Of a stretch of DNA of 64,000 nucleotides, positions 38,298 to 47,403 are shown in pieces; within the stretch, counting starts at the first letter, position 1; every line of letters begins with the position of its first letter. The DNA is from Streptomyces sp. HUAS CB01. Its GTDB lineage: Bacteria; Actinomycetota; Actinomycetes; Streptomycetales; Streptomycetaceae. Made by a program: the position numbers and the translations under genes. The stretch covers positions 4,670,001 to 4,734,000 of the forward strand of contig NZ_CP129137.1 in assembly GCF_030406905.1 (NCBI RefSeq). Direction: 5' to 3'. Below the pieces are notes generated by a model. That model saw only the letters and a list, made by a program, of their open reading frames with translations, did no database searches and was not told the origin of the DNA.

Positions 38298-38966
38298 TCA
38301 GCTCCCGTGCTTCTCCGTGTACTCCCGGGCGGTCTCCAGCAGCGCGGACTCCATCCACGGCGCCGCGACGAGCGTGCGCGGCAGCAACTTCCGTTCCAGG
38401 GTGGCCGCCTTGAACAGCAGCGCGACGGTGATGTCGTGGTCCGGCCGGTGCACCACCCGCACCGGATCGCCCGCCCGGAGCGTCCCCGGCTCGATCACCC
38501 GCAGCAGGGCGCCCGGTTGCCCCGCCCGGGTGAACCGCCTGACCCAGCCCTTCTCCCCGACGTGCCCCTGGAAGGTGCTGCAGGGCACCCGGCCGCCCGT
38601 GACCTCCAGGACCACACCGGAGCCGATGCGCCAGCGCTCCCCGATCAGTGCCCCGTTCACATCGAGACCGCTGGTCGTCAGGTTCTCCCCGAACGCCCCG
38701 TCCGCGAGCGGCCGGCCCAGCTCCCGCTCCCAGAGGTCGAGGTCCTCCCGGGCGTACGCGGTGACGGCCCGGTCGTCGCCCCCGTGGAAGCGGAGGTCGC
38801 CGATCTCGTCCCCCTCCACCCCGCTCGCGCCGGCGCCCTGCGGACCGGGGGCGAAGACCCGCACCGGGCCAGGGACGGGCCGTTTGTCCACGCCGCTGAG
38901 CCCGGAGACCGCGGAGGTGTGCTCGACGGCCCTGAGCCGTCCCACGTTCACGGAGAGAAGTTCCAT
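38298..38966 (-). CDS. MOSC domain protein (YiiM-like)
   Basis: 222 residues. MELLSVNVGRLRAVEH start, GDEIGDLRFHGGDDRAVTAYAREDL, GAFGENLTTSGLDVNGALIGERW, and the conserved Cys in VTGGRVPCSTFQGHVGEKGW. MOSC domains bind sulfur carriers or molybdenum cofactor; YiiM-type proteins reduce N-hydroxylated bases. Divergent from a LysR regulator with 80 bases between, so likely its target. Confidence 0.88.
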   Translation of the reverse strand: MELLSVNVGRLRAVEHTSAVSGLSGVDKRPVPGPVRVFAPGPQGAGASGVEGDEIGDLRFHGGDDRAVTAYAREDLDLWERELGRPLADGAFGENLTTSGLDVNGALIGERWRIGSGVVLEVTGGRVPCSTFQGHVGEKGWVRRFTRAGQPGALLRVIEPGTLRAGDPVRVVHRPDHDITVALLFKAATLERKLLPRTLVAAPWMESALLETAREYTEKHGS

Positions 38967-39002
38967 GCCCCGAAGCTAGTCCGAGGCTCCCCAAAGCCTC
39001 CA

Positions 39003-39040
39003 TCGAATAATTCGAGTCAGGCCCAAGTGTCTCTTATGAT
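39003..39040. promoter_or_regulatory. LysR operator and promoter
   Basis: Perfect palindrome TCGAATAATTCGA at 39003-39015, fitting the LysR T-N11-A rule, between the divergent MOSC and LysR genes. TATGAT at 39035-39040 is an excellent -10 for lysR; its -35 position (TTCGAG, 39011-39016, 18-base spacer) falls inside the palindrome, consistent with autorepression. Confidence 0.6.
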
Positions 39041-39046
39041 AGAGGG

Positions 39047-39937
39047 GTGATCGAAGCCCGCCACCTCCGCGTCCTGCGTGCCGTGGCCGCCACCGGATCC
39101 TTCTCCGCGGCGGCCCGTGAACTGGGCTGCACCCAGCCCGCCGTCAGTCAGCAGATGAAGGCCCTCGAGGCGTCCGCGGGGACCCCGTTGCTGGTCCGCA
39201 CCGGCCGGGAGATGCGCCTCACGCAGGCCGGGGAGGCGCTCGTGCGCCATGCGGCGGGCATTCTCGCCGGGCTCACCGCCGCCGAGGAGGAGGTCGCCGC
39301 GATCGCCGGACTGCGAGCCGGCCGGGTCCGGCTGGTGTCGTTCTCCAGCGGCAGTTCCACGCTGGTGCCGACGGCCCTGGCCTCCCTGCGCGCCGCGCAC
39401 CCGGGTACGCGTGTCTCGCTCGTCGAGGCCGAGCCGCCCCGCTCGGAGGAGATGCTGCGTGAGGGGGACTGCGACGTGGCCCTGGCGTTCCGGTACGGCG
39501 CCGGGGGAGCGGAGTGGGCGGACCTCGTCGTACGGCCGCTGCTCAGTGACCGGCTCGTGGGCCTGGTGCCCGAGGGGCACCGCCTCGCCGAGGCGGGATC
39601 AGTCTCCATCGCGGACCTGGCGGACGAGCCGTGGATCGCCGGGTGCCCCCGCTGCCGCCGTCAGCTGGTCGCGGTCTGCGAGGAGTCGGGCTTCACTCCG
39701 AGGATCGACTTCGCCACGGACGACTACCCGGCCGTGGTCGGACTCGTCGGCGCCGGTCTCGGCGTCGCGGTCCTGCCGGAACTCGCGCTGGAGTCCGTAC
39801 TGCCCAAGGGCGCCAGGACGGTGGCGGTGGAGCCCTCCGTCCACCGCGAGATCGTCGCCCTGACCCTGCCCGATCTGGCTCAGGTGCCGGCGGTCGCGGC
39901 CACCCTGGACCGGCTGGCCCTGGCCGCCGCCCGCTGA
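39047..39937 (+). CDS. LysR-family transcriptional regulator
   Basis: 296 residues. N-terminal helix-turn-helix MIEARHLRVLRAVAATGSFSAAA followed by LGCTQPAVSQQMKALE; then the periplasmic-binding-like effector domain (RLVSFSSGSSTLVPTALASL to the end). GTG start lies 7 bases after the -10, so the transcript may start at or next to the start codon. Likely controls the divergent MOSC gene and itself. Effector unknown. Confidence 0.9.
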   Translation: MIEARHLRVLRAVAATGSFSAAARELGCTQPAVSQQMKALEASAGTPLLVRTGREMRLTQAGEALVRHAAGILAGLTAAEEEVAAIAGLRAGRVRLVSFSSGSSTLVPTALASLRAAHPGTRVSLVEAEPPRSEEMLREGDCDVALAFRYGAGGAEWADLVVRPLLSDRLVGLVPEGHRLAEAGSVSIADLADEPWIAGCPRCRRQLVAVCEESGFTPRIDFATDDYPAVVGLVGAGLGVAVLPELALESVLPKGARTVAVEPSVHREIVALTLPDLAQVPAVAATLDRLALAAAR

Positions 39938-40044
39938 CACGCCGAAGGGCGTCCCCCGAGGCGGTCCGTTCCGGACACGGATGGCTCCGGATACGGCCCG
40001 GACAGCTGCAGGAACGTTTCTTCTCGGATGGTGAAGGCTGCGGG

Positions 40045-40368
40045 TCAGCCGTGCGGCGCGCCGCCCGGGCCACCCGCCGGGATCAGTCGGTGCCGGGCCC
40101 GCCCCATGAGCTCCTCGCGTTCGTCCTCCGTCAGTCCGCCCCACACCCCGTAGGGCTCCCGGACCGCGAGCGCGTGCGCCGCGCACTCCGCGCGTACCGG
40201 GCACCTCATGCAGACCTCTTTCGCCGAGTTCTCGCGCGCACTCCTTGCCGCGCCGCGTTCCCCCTCGGGATGGAAGAAGAGCGAGCTGTCTACCCCACGG
40301 CATGCTGCGAGCAGCTGCCAGTCCCACAGATCGGCGTTCGGTCCGGGAAGGCGGGAGAAATCTGCCAT
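40045..40368 (-). CDS. whiD: WhiB-family iron-sulfur regulator WhiD
   Basis: 107 residues from ATG 40368 (MADFSRLPGPNADLWDWQLL). Four Cys coordinate a 4Fe-4S cluster: one in AACRG, then CMRC and the C of RAEC. The tryptophan turn GVWGGLTEDERE follows. WhiD is required for late sporulation in Streptomyces and binds the principal sigma factor region 4; the assignment rests on sequence and on position next to bldM. The orthologue in mycobacteria is WhiB3. An ATG 18 codons upstream is not preferred. Confidence 0.92.
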   Translation of the reverse strand: MADFSRLPGPNADLWDWQLLAACRGVDSSLFFHPEGERGAARSARENSAKEVCMRCPVRAECAAHALAVREPYGVWGGLTEDEREELMGRARHRLIPAGGPGGAPHG

Positions 40369-40418
40369 AGCGCATGTCCCCTTGGTAGCCGTGCTGAGTG
40401 GTTCTGAGCTCCGACCGT

Positions 40419-40441
40419 ACATCTACGGTGTAAGTAGATGT
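40419..40441. promoter_or_regulatory. Inverted repeat upstream of whiD
   Basis: ACATCTAC-GGTGTAA-GTAGATGT: perfect 8-base arms with a 7-base spacer, centred ~62 bases before the whiD ATG in an AT-rich patch. Probably the binding site of a dimeric regulator or part of the whiD promoter region. Confidence 0.55.
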
Positions 40442-40596
40442 AAATATGACTCATTGCGAATCTAGTCGCAGACACCAGCAAATGGGAAGAAATGCAGCTA
40501 AATGGGGCATTGCGGCCATCTGACATGCAGTTGAGCTGTGTCGCTCTCCTCCGTTCACGGGTCCTCACGTAGAGTGCCGAAGGTGCCCGGCCCACC

Positions 40597-40624
40597 CGTA
40601 ACTCTTTCGAGTGACCGTCGTTGA
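40597..40624 (+). promoter_or_regulatory. Sigma-BldN-type promoter of bldM
   Basis: CGTAAC (40597-40602), 16-base spacer, CGTTGA (40619-40624): exact match to the sequence I know for bldMp1, recognised by the ECF sigma factor BldN. Leader ~118 bases. The sequence TAACTC-TTTC-GAGTGA overlaps the -35 and spacer and is itself an inverted repeat. The whole gap 40369-40748 (380 bases) is regulatory, no gene. Confidence 0.85.
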
Positions 40625-40748
40625 GAGGGCGGAGGCGGTTGAGAGAACAAGCGCTCGGGCAGGTGTCCGGGGGCGTCAACCGCACAGGTGACGATACGTA
40701 ACCAGCCTGGAGGCTCAAGGTGACGCGCATCAGCTGCGGAGGGCGGCC

Positions 40749-41360
40749 ATGACATCCGTCCTCGTCTGCGACGACTCCCCGCTCGCCCGAGAGGCGCTCC
40801 GCCGCGCGGTGGCAACCGTGCCCGGCGTCGAGCGCGTGACGACCGCGGCCAACGGCGAGGAAGTCCTCCGCCGCTGGGGGGCCGACCGCTCGGATCTGAT
40901 TCTGATGGACGTACGCATGCCCGGACTGGGCGGCGTCGAGACGGTCCGCCGGCTTCTCTCCGCCGACCCCGGCGCCCGGATCATCATGCTCACGGTCGCG
41001 GAGGACCTGGACGGCGTCGCACTCGCCGTCGCCGCCGGTGCCCGTGGATACCTGCACAAGGACGCCTCGCGCGCCGAGCTGCGGGCCACGGTCACCCAGG
41101 CCCTCGCCGACCCGACCTGGCGGCTCGCCCCGCGCCGGCTGCGCTCGGCCGAGATGGGTGCCGCGCCGACCCTCACCGCCCGGGAGATCCAGGTGCTCGA
41201 GGGCATGAGTCACGGCAGGTCCAACGCCGAGATCGGGCGTGAGCTGTTCCTCTCCGAGGACACGGTGAAGACGCACGCGAGGCGGCTGTTCAAGAAGCTG
41301 GGTGCCTCGGACCGAGCGCACGCCGTCGCGCTCGGATTCCGCTGGGGCCTGGTCCGCTGA
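40749..41360 (+). CDS. bldM: Atypical response regulator BldM
   Basis: 203 residues. N-terminal receiver domain (VLVCDDSPLAREALRRAV; Asp in LILMDVRMPGLGG, about residue 54) and C-terminal NarL/LuxR helix-turn-helix (LTAREIQVLEGMSHGRSNAEIG, then FLSEDTVKTHARRLFKKLG). The phosphoacceptor-equivalent Asp is present, but no partner kinase gene is adjacent; BldM is an orphan that works as homodimer or with WhiI in aerial growth and sporulation. Confidence 0.93.
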   Translation: MTSVLVCDDSPLAREALRRAVATVPGVERVTTAANGEEVLRRWGADRSDLILMDVRMPGLGGVETVRRLLSADPGARIIMLTVAEDLDGVALAVAAGARGYLHKDASRAELRATVTQALADPTWRLAPRRLRSAEMGAAPTLTAREIQVLEGMSHGRSNAEIGRELFLSEDTVKTHARRLFKKLGASDRAHAVALGFRWGLVR

Positions 41361-41695
41361 GCGGTGCCGGGCGAAGCCGGGACCGGTCCCGGCGGTCGAA
41401 CCGGAGGGGCGCGCGGCCGTCGTGCACGAGACGCGCGCCCGGGGCCCCGTCACACAGGCCCCGCAGGCATCGTGAGTCCCGCCCGTCATGCGGTGGGCGG
41501 GGCGGCGGACGACGGCGGGCACACGTTTCCCGCGCGATGCCGCATCCTTGAGTTGTGGAGTTCCTCGGGGACGAGTCGGTCGAGCGCAAGGGGAGGGCGC
41601 AGGAGATGAGTTCCGGCGCACCTGCTCATAACGCTTCGGTGCACAACTACGGACGCGGTGCCACGGACCAGCGGCAGCCAAGGCACCATGGACCG

Positions 41696-42283
41696 ATGCG
41701 CGACGACGAGGCGGCGACTGCCCAGGGGGCCATCGGTGCCCTCGTCCAGCGTGCCGTCGACGGCGACGACCAGGCCACACACGATCTGCTGGCCAGGGTC
41801 CACCCGCTCGCGCTGCGGTACTGCCGCACCCGGCTGAGCCGGCTTCCCGGTGACGCCCGTCACTTCGTCGAGGACCTCGCGCAGGAAGTCTGCGTCGCGG
41901 TCCTGATGGCGCTGCCGCGCTACAAGGACACCGGGCGCCCCTTCGAGGCGTTCGTCTTCGCGATCGCGGCGCACAAGGTCGCCGATCTGCAGCGGGCCGC
42001 CATGCGGCATCCCGGGTCCACCGCGGTGCCGTCCGACGAGATGCCGGAGCGGCCCGACGACTCGCTGGGCCCCGAGGAGCGCGCGCTGCTCAGCGACGAC
42101 GCGGAGTGGGCCAAGAGGCTCCTCGCCAGCCTGCCCGAGAACCAGCGCGAGCTGCTGGTGCTGCGGGTCGCCGTCGGGCTCACCGCGGAGGAGACCGGAC
42201 AGATGCTCGGCATGTCGCCGGGCGCGGTCCGCGTCGCCCAGCACCGGGCCCTCAGCAGACTGCGGGCGCTCGCGGAGCAGTAG
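41696..42283 (+). CDS. shbA: ECF sigma factor (ShbA/SigD type)
   Basis: 195 residues from ATG 41696 ([22 protein letters not shown]). Region 2: [34 protein letters not shown]; region 4: [41 protein letters not shown]. In S. griseus the gene at this locus, ShbA, drives hrdB; the mycobacterial counterpart upstream of guaB2 is SigD. No anti-sigma gene follows. In-frame starts at 41606 and 41555 are possible. The gap 41361-41695 otherwise shows only a GC-rich hairpin (CCCGCCC/GGGCGGG) after bldM. Confidence 0.85.
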   Translation: MRDDEAATAQGAIGALVQRAVDGDDQATHDLLARVHPLALRYCRTRLSRLPGDARHFVEDLAQEVCVAVLMALPRYKDTGRPFEAFVFAIAAHKVADLQRAAMRHPGSTAVPSDEMPERPDDSLGPEERALLSDDAEWAKRLLASLPENQRELLVLRVAVGLTAEETGQMLGMSPGAVRVAQHRALSRLRALAEQ

Positions 42284-42363
42284 CGTGGAGGACGGCGGCT
42301 GAACCGCACCAGCGCCGCGTCCGTACGTACGAACGTACAAAGCTACTCGGTGATCTTGATCGT

Positions 42364-42389
42364 GGAATGAGACACCCTCGGATCCCGTT
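42364..42389 (+). promoter_or_regulatory. Sigma-R-type promoter of guaB
   Basis: GGAAT (42364-42368), 18-base spacer, GTT (42387-42389): exact fit to the thiol-oxidative-stress sigma-R consensus GGAAT-N18-GTT, 44 bases before the guaB ATG. A housekeeping-like TAGCAT -10 overlaps at 42389-42394 without a clear -35. Confidence 0.65.
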
Positions 42390-42391
42390 AG

Positions 42392-43936
<1,545 letters not shown>

Positions 43937-43972
43937 CGCGGACCGCGGCAGACGGCGCCGCGGGTGTTTCCG

Positions 43973-44008
43973 CAGGGGCGGTTCCGGGGATTCCCGGGAC
44001 CGCCCCTG
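43973..44008 (+). terminator. Terminator after guaB
   Basis: 16-base arms (CAGGGGCGGTTCCGGG and complement, one G-U pair) with tetraloop GATT, 36 bases after the guaB stop, separating guaB from guaB3. Confidence 0.8.
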
Positions 44009-44063
44009 GCATGTGTGTCGGGGATACTGGTAGGCGCAGACGTAGAGGGAAAGGCCACACATC

Positions 44064-45188
44064 GTGACTGAGATCGAGATCGGGCGCGGCAAGCGCGGCC
44101 GCAGGGCGTACGCGTTCGACGACATCGCCGTCGTACCGAGCCGGCGCACCCGGGACCCGAAGGAGGTCTCGATCGCGTGGCAGATCGACGCCTACCGCTT
44201 CGAGCTGCCGTTCCTGGCCGCTCCCATGGACTCCGTCGTCTCCCCGCAGACCGCGATCCGCATCGGTGAGCTGGGCGGACTGGGCGTGCTGAACCTCGAG
44301 GGACTGTGGACCCGGTACGAGGACCCGCAGCCGCTGCTCGACGAGATCGCCGAGCTGCCCGCCGAGAGCGCGACCCGCCGCCTGCAGGAGATCTACGCCG
44401 CCCCGATCAAGGAGGAGCTGATCGGGCAGCGGCTGAAGGAGGTGCGCGACTCCGGCGTCGTCACGGCCGCCGCCCTGTCGCCGCAGCGCACCGCGCAGTT
44501 CTCCAAGACCGTCGTCGACGCGGGCGTGGACATCTTCGTCATCCGCGGTACGACCGTCTCGGCCGAACACGTGTCCGGCGCGGCCGAGCCGTTGAACCTG
44601 AAGCAGTTCATCTACGAGCTCGACGTCCCCGTCATCGTCGGCGGCTGCGCCACCTACACGGCGGCGCTGCACCTGATGCGCACCGGCGCGGCGGGTGTCC
44701 TCGTCGGCTTCGGCGGCGGCGCCGCCCACACCACCCGCAATGTGCTGGGCATCCAGGTCCCGATGGCGACGGCCGTCGCGGACGTCGCCGCGGCCCGCCG
44801 CGACTACATGGACGAGTCGGGCGGCCGGTACGTCCACGTCATCGCCGACGGCGGTGTGGGCTGGTCGGGCGACCTCCCGAAGGCCATCGCCTGCGGCGCG
44901 GACGCCGTGATGATGGGCTCCCCGCTGGCCCGTGCGACGGACGCGCCCGGCCGCGGCCACCACTGGGGCATGGAGGCCGTCCACGAGGACGTGCCGCGCG
45001 GCAAGCTCGTCGACCTGGGCATCGTCGGCACCACGGAGGAGATCCTCACCGGTCCCTCGCACACCCCGGACGGTTCGATGAACCTGTTCGGCGCCCTCAA
45101 GCGCGCCATGGCGACGACGGGCTACAGCGAGCTGAAGGAGTTCCAGCGCGTCGAGGTGACCGTCGCGGACTCCCAGCACAAGCGCTGA
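44064..45188 (+). CDS. guaB3: GuaB3-family IMP dehydrogenase-related protein
   Basis: 374 residues. Same TIM-barrel superfamily as guaB but without CBS domains: GRGKRGRRAYAFDDIAVVPSRRTRD, PMDSVVSPQTAIRIGELGGLGVLN, IVGGCATYTAALHLMRTGAAGVLVG. The actinobacterial guaB3 group lacks the canonical GPGSICTT loop: the aligned stretch is FGGGAAHTTRNVLG without the catalytic Cys. It may act in purine salvage, possibly as GMP reductase; activity is unassigned here. GTG start. Confidence 0.9.
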   Translation: MTEIEIGRGKRGRRAYAFDDIAVVPSRRTRDPKEVSIAWQIDAYRFELPFLAAPMDSVVSPQTAIRIGELGGLGVLNLEGLWTRYEDPQPLLDEIAELPAESATRRLQEIYAAPIKEELIGQRLKEVRDSGVVTAAALSPQRTAQFSKTVVDAGVDIFVIRGTTVSAEHVSGAAEPLNLKQFIYELDVPVIVGGCATYTAALHLMRTGAAGVLVGFGGGAAHTTRNVLGIQVPMATAVADVAAARRDYMDESGGRYVHVIADGGVGWSGDLPKAIACGADAVMMGSPLARATDAPGRGHHWGMEAVHEDVPRGKLVDLGIVGTTEEILTGPSHTPDGSMNLFGALKRAMATTGYSELKEFQRVEVTVADSQHKR

Positions 45189-45210
45189 CGGCTGCCCGGA
45201 CCGAACGCAC

Positions 45211-45258
45211 GGCAGGGGCCCGGCACCGTCTCGGCCGAGACGGTGCCGGGCCCCTGCC
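45211..45258. terminator. Perfect 48-base palindrome, bidirectional terminator
   Basis: Perfectly self-complementary over 48 bases, beginning GGCAGGGGCCCGGCACCG and centred on GGCC at 45234-45235. It lies between convergent guaB3 and the membrane-protein gene, 22 bases after the guaB3 stop. Confidence 0.85.
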
Positions 45259-45306
45259 GTTTCCGCGTGGCCGGTCAGGCCGGACGCCGGCAGCGGCGGC
45301 GGACGG

Positions 45307-45831
45307 TCACTCGGTCGCCTTCCTGGCTCCGGCGAAAGCGGCGAAGGCGGCCAGGGCGAAGAAGACGAACGTCATGAAGTCCTTGCTCGCGCTCCAGGCG
45401 TCCGTCATCAGACCGAAGTTGTCGAAGAACATCTCGGACGCGGACACCTTCAGCTCCTTGCCGGCGATGACCGCGATGGCGAGGAGCTGGCCGAGGTAGA
45501 CGGCGCCGAGCGAGAGCAGGGCGCTGACGACGGGCAGGACCGGGTTGCGGCCGCCGAGCTTGCCGGCGGCGAATCCGACGAGGAAGCCGACGCCGATGGC
45601 GGCCCAGCCGATCTCCCGCTCGATCGCGCCGGCGACACCGCCGTAGACGCCGCCCGCGACGAGTGCCGAGACCAGGGCTGCGACCAGGCCGAGGGCGACG
45701 TTGCCGCGCGCGGGGGCGGGCGCCGGGACGTCCGCGCCGAGGACCGGTGCGGGCGCCGGTGCGGTGCCGTCGGGGAACGGAGCGCCGGACGGAGGCGTGG
45801 ACTGCTCGGACGGCGGAGTGGACTGGGACAT
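45307..45831 (-). CDS. Four-helix integral membrane protein, unknown
   Basis: 174 residues. Pro/Ala-rich cytosolic N terminus (1-42), then four hydrophobic helices (about 45-68, 75-92, 98-122, 148-166); a hydrophilic loop KELKVSASEMFFDNFGLMTDAWSASKD lies between the last two. No enzymatic motif. ATG at 45831 is followed by SQSTPPSEQ. Function not recognised. Confidence 0.75.
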   Translation of the reverse strand: MSQSTPPSEQSTPPSGAPFPDGTAPAPAPVLGADVPAPAPARGNVALGLVAALVSALVAGGVYGGVAGAIEREIGWAAIGVGFLVGFAAGKLGGRNPVLPVVSALLSLGAVYLGQLLAIAVIAGKELKVSASEMFFDNFGLMTDAWSASKDFMTFVFFALAAFAAFAGARKATE

Positions 45832-45941
45832 GCTGGTGTTCCCCCCATGGAACGCTGAAGCGCACGAGTGTGCGACGAGTGGCGCTGGAGGCTAGCACCC
45901 CGGTCCGACACCGCACACGCGGAATTCCGGCGCCCGCGGAT

Positions 45942-47183
45942 TCACAGGCGGTGCGCCGCCCCTGCCGGGGAGGCACCCCTGGTGTCCAGGAAGATCTGCG
46001 CCTTGACCGCCAGCCCCTGCAGGTCGTACGTGCGGTGGTGCTGGAGCAGCACGGTGAGGTCGGCGGTGGCCGCGGCCTCGTAGAGGGAGTCGGCGCGGGG
46101 TACGGGCCGGTCGTTCACCCGCCAGTCCGTCACATAGGGGTCGTGGTAGCCGACCGAGGCGCCCAGTTCCATCAGCCGGCTCGCGATCTCCGGCGCGGGG
46201 GAGCCCTGCCGGTCGGCGAGGTCCGGCTTGTACGTGATGCCGAGGAGGAGGATCCGGGCCGCGCGGGCCGACTTGCCGTGCTCGTTCAGCAGGGTCGCGC
46301 AGCGCTGGACGACGTACTGCGGCATGCGTTCGTTGATCTGGCCCGCGACCTCGACGAGCCGCAGGGAGCGGTGGGGGCCGACCGTGTCGACGGGGACGCC
46401 GTGCCCGCCCACGCCGGGGCCGGGGCGGAAGGCCTGGAACCCGAACGGCTTGGTCTCGGCGCAGCGGATGACGTCCCAGAGATCGACGCCGAGGTCGTGG
46501 CAGAGCACCGCCATCTCGTTGACCAGGGCGATGTTGACGTGCCGGAAGTTGGTCTCCAGGAGCTTGACGGCCTCCGCCTCGCGCAGTCCGCGGGCGCGCA
46601 CCACCTTGTCGCTGAGGCGGCTGTAGAAGGCCGCCGCCGACTCGGTGCAGGCGGGGGTCAGCCCCCCGATCACCTGAGGGGTGTTGGCGTGGCGGTGGGC
46701 GCGGTTGCCGGGGTCGAGCCGGCTGGGGGAGTACGCCAGATGGAAGTCGGCGCCCGCACGCAGCCCCGAGCCCTCCTCGAGGATCGGCCGGAGGTAGCCC
46801 TCCGTGGTGCCCGGTTCCACCGGGGACTCGAGCAGCACGGTGGTGTGCGGGCGCAGCCGCGCGGCCAGGGCCCGGGCGGCCGCGCCGACCGCGGTGAGGT
46901 CGAGCCCGCGGTCGGGGCCGAGTGGGGTCGGGGCGCAGATGACGGCGGTGCGCACCCGGCCCAGCTCGGCGGGGTCGGTGGTCGGCCGGAAGCCCCCCGA
47001 GAGCATCCGGCGGATCTCCGACGCGCTGAGGGAACCGTCCACGGGCGGACGTCCCGCGGCGAGTTCGGCGGCGGGGCGGGGATCGGGGTCGTAGCCGATG
47101 GTCTTGATGCCCGCGGCTGCGGCGGCCTGGGCGAGGGGCAGTCCGAGGTGGCCGAGTCCGATGACGGCGAGATCTGCGGGCAT
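45942..47183 (-). CDS. Nucleotide-sugar dehydrogenase family protein lacking the catalytic Cys
   Basis: 413 residues from ATG 47183 (MPADLAVIGLGHLGLPLAQA). NAD domain GLGHLGLPLA; LLESPVEPGTTEGYLRP; central ETNFRHVNIALVNEMAVL; C-terminal UDP-binding ILLLGITYKPDLADRQGSPAPEI. The family's active-site motif GGHC-x-P-x-D reads GPGVGGHGVPVDT, with Gly262 at the Cys position. Without it the second oxidation step through a thiohemiacetal should not work, so this is either inactive or has another activity (for example single-step oxidation or binding). Divergent from glpD. Confidence 0.8.
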   Translation of the reverse strand: MPADLAVIGLGHLGLPLAQAAAAAGIKTIGYDPDPRPAAELAAGRPPVDGSLSASEIRRMLSGGFRPTTDPAELGRVRTAVICAPTPLGPDRGLDLTAVGAAARALAARLRPHTTVLLESPVEPGTTEGYLRPILEEGSGLRAGADFHLAYSPSRLDPGNRAHRHANTPQVIGGLTPACTESAAAFYSRLSDKVVRARGLREAEAVKLLETNFRHVNIALVNEMAVLCHDLGVDLWDVIRCAETKPFGFQAFRPGPGVGGHGVPVDTVGPHRSLRLVEVAGQINERMPQYVVQRCATLLNEHGKSARAARILLLGITYKPDLADRQGSPAPEIASRLMELGASVGYHDPYVTDWRVNDRPVPRADSLYEAAATADLTVLLQHHRTYDLQGLAVKAQIFLDTRGASPAGAAHRL

Positions 47184-47234
47184 GGCGGTGAGCCGTCCTT
47201 CCCAATAGCCGAAGGTCACGTGACGCGCAAGTCC

Positions 47235-47328
47235 TGTGGACAGAACGAGCAGGAGCAATGTCAGACTAGGAGTAAATATGACCGATATGCGGTATTGCGC
47301 GCGTCAGGTCGCCCGAGTGTTGTCCACA
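47235..47328. promoter_or_regulatory. Two DnaA-box-like sites in the divergent gap
   Basis: TTGTCCACA at 47320-47328 is the exact Streptomyces DnaA-box consensus; TGTGGACAG at 47235-47243 (CTGTCCACA on the other strand) also fits the permitted YYNTCCACA form. They are inverted and 76 bases apart, between the sugar dehydrogenase and glpD. Function unproven. Confidence 0.45.
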
Positions 47329-47403
47329 GGCGGTGGCTGAAGTCCGGGAGTGCGGACAGAATCAAGTGTGTGGGCCCGACCAATGGGGGCGACGGGAGGC
47401 ACC

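Noticed and set aside
37808..38979. Several open frames across 37.8-39.0 kb on both strands
   Set aside because: No ribosome binding sites or domains; the minus-strand MOSC gene accounts for 38298-38966 and the rest is Pro/Arg low complexity.
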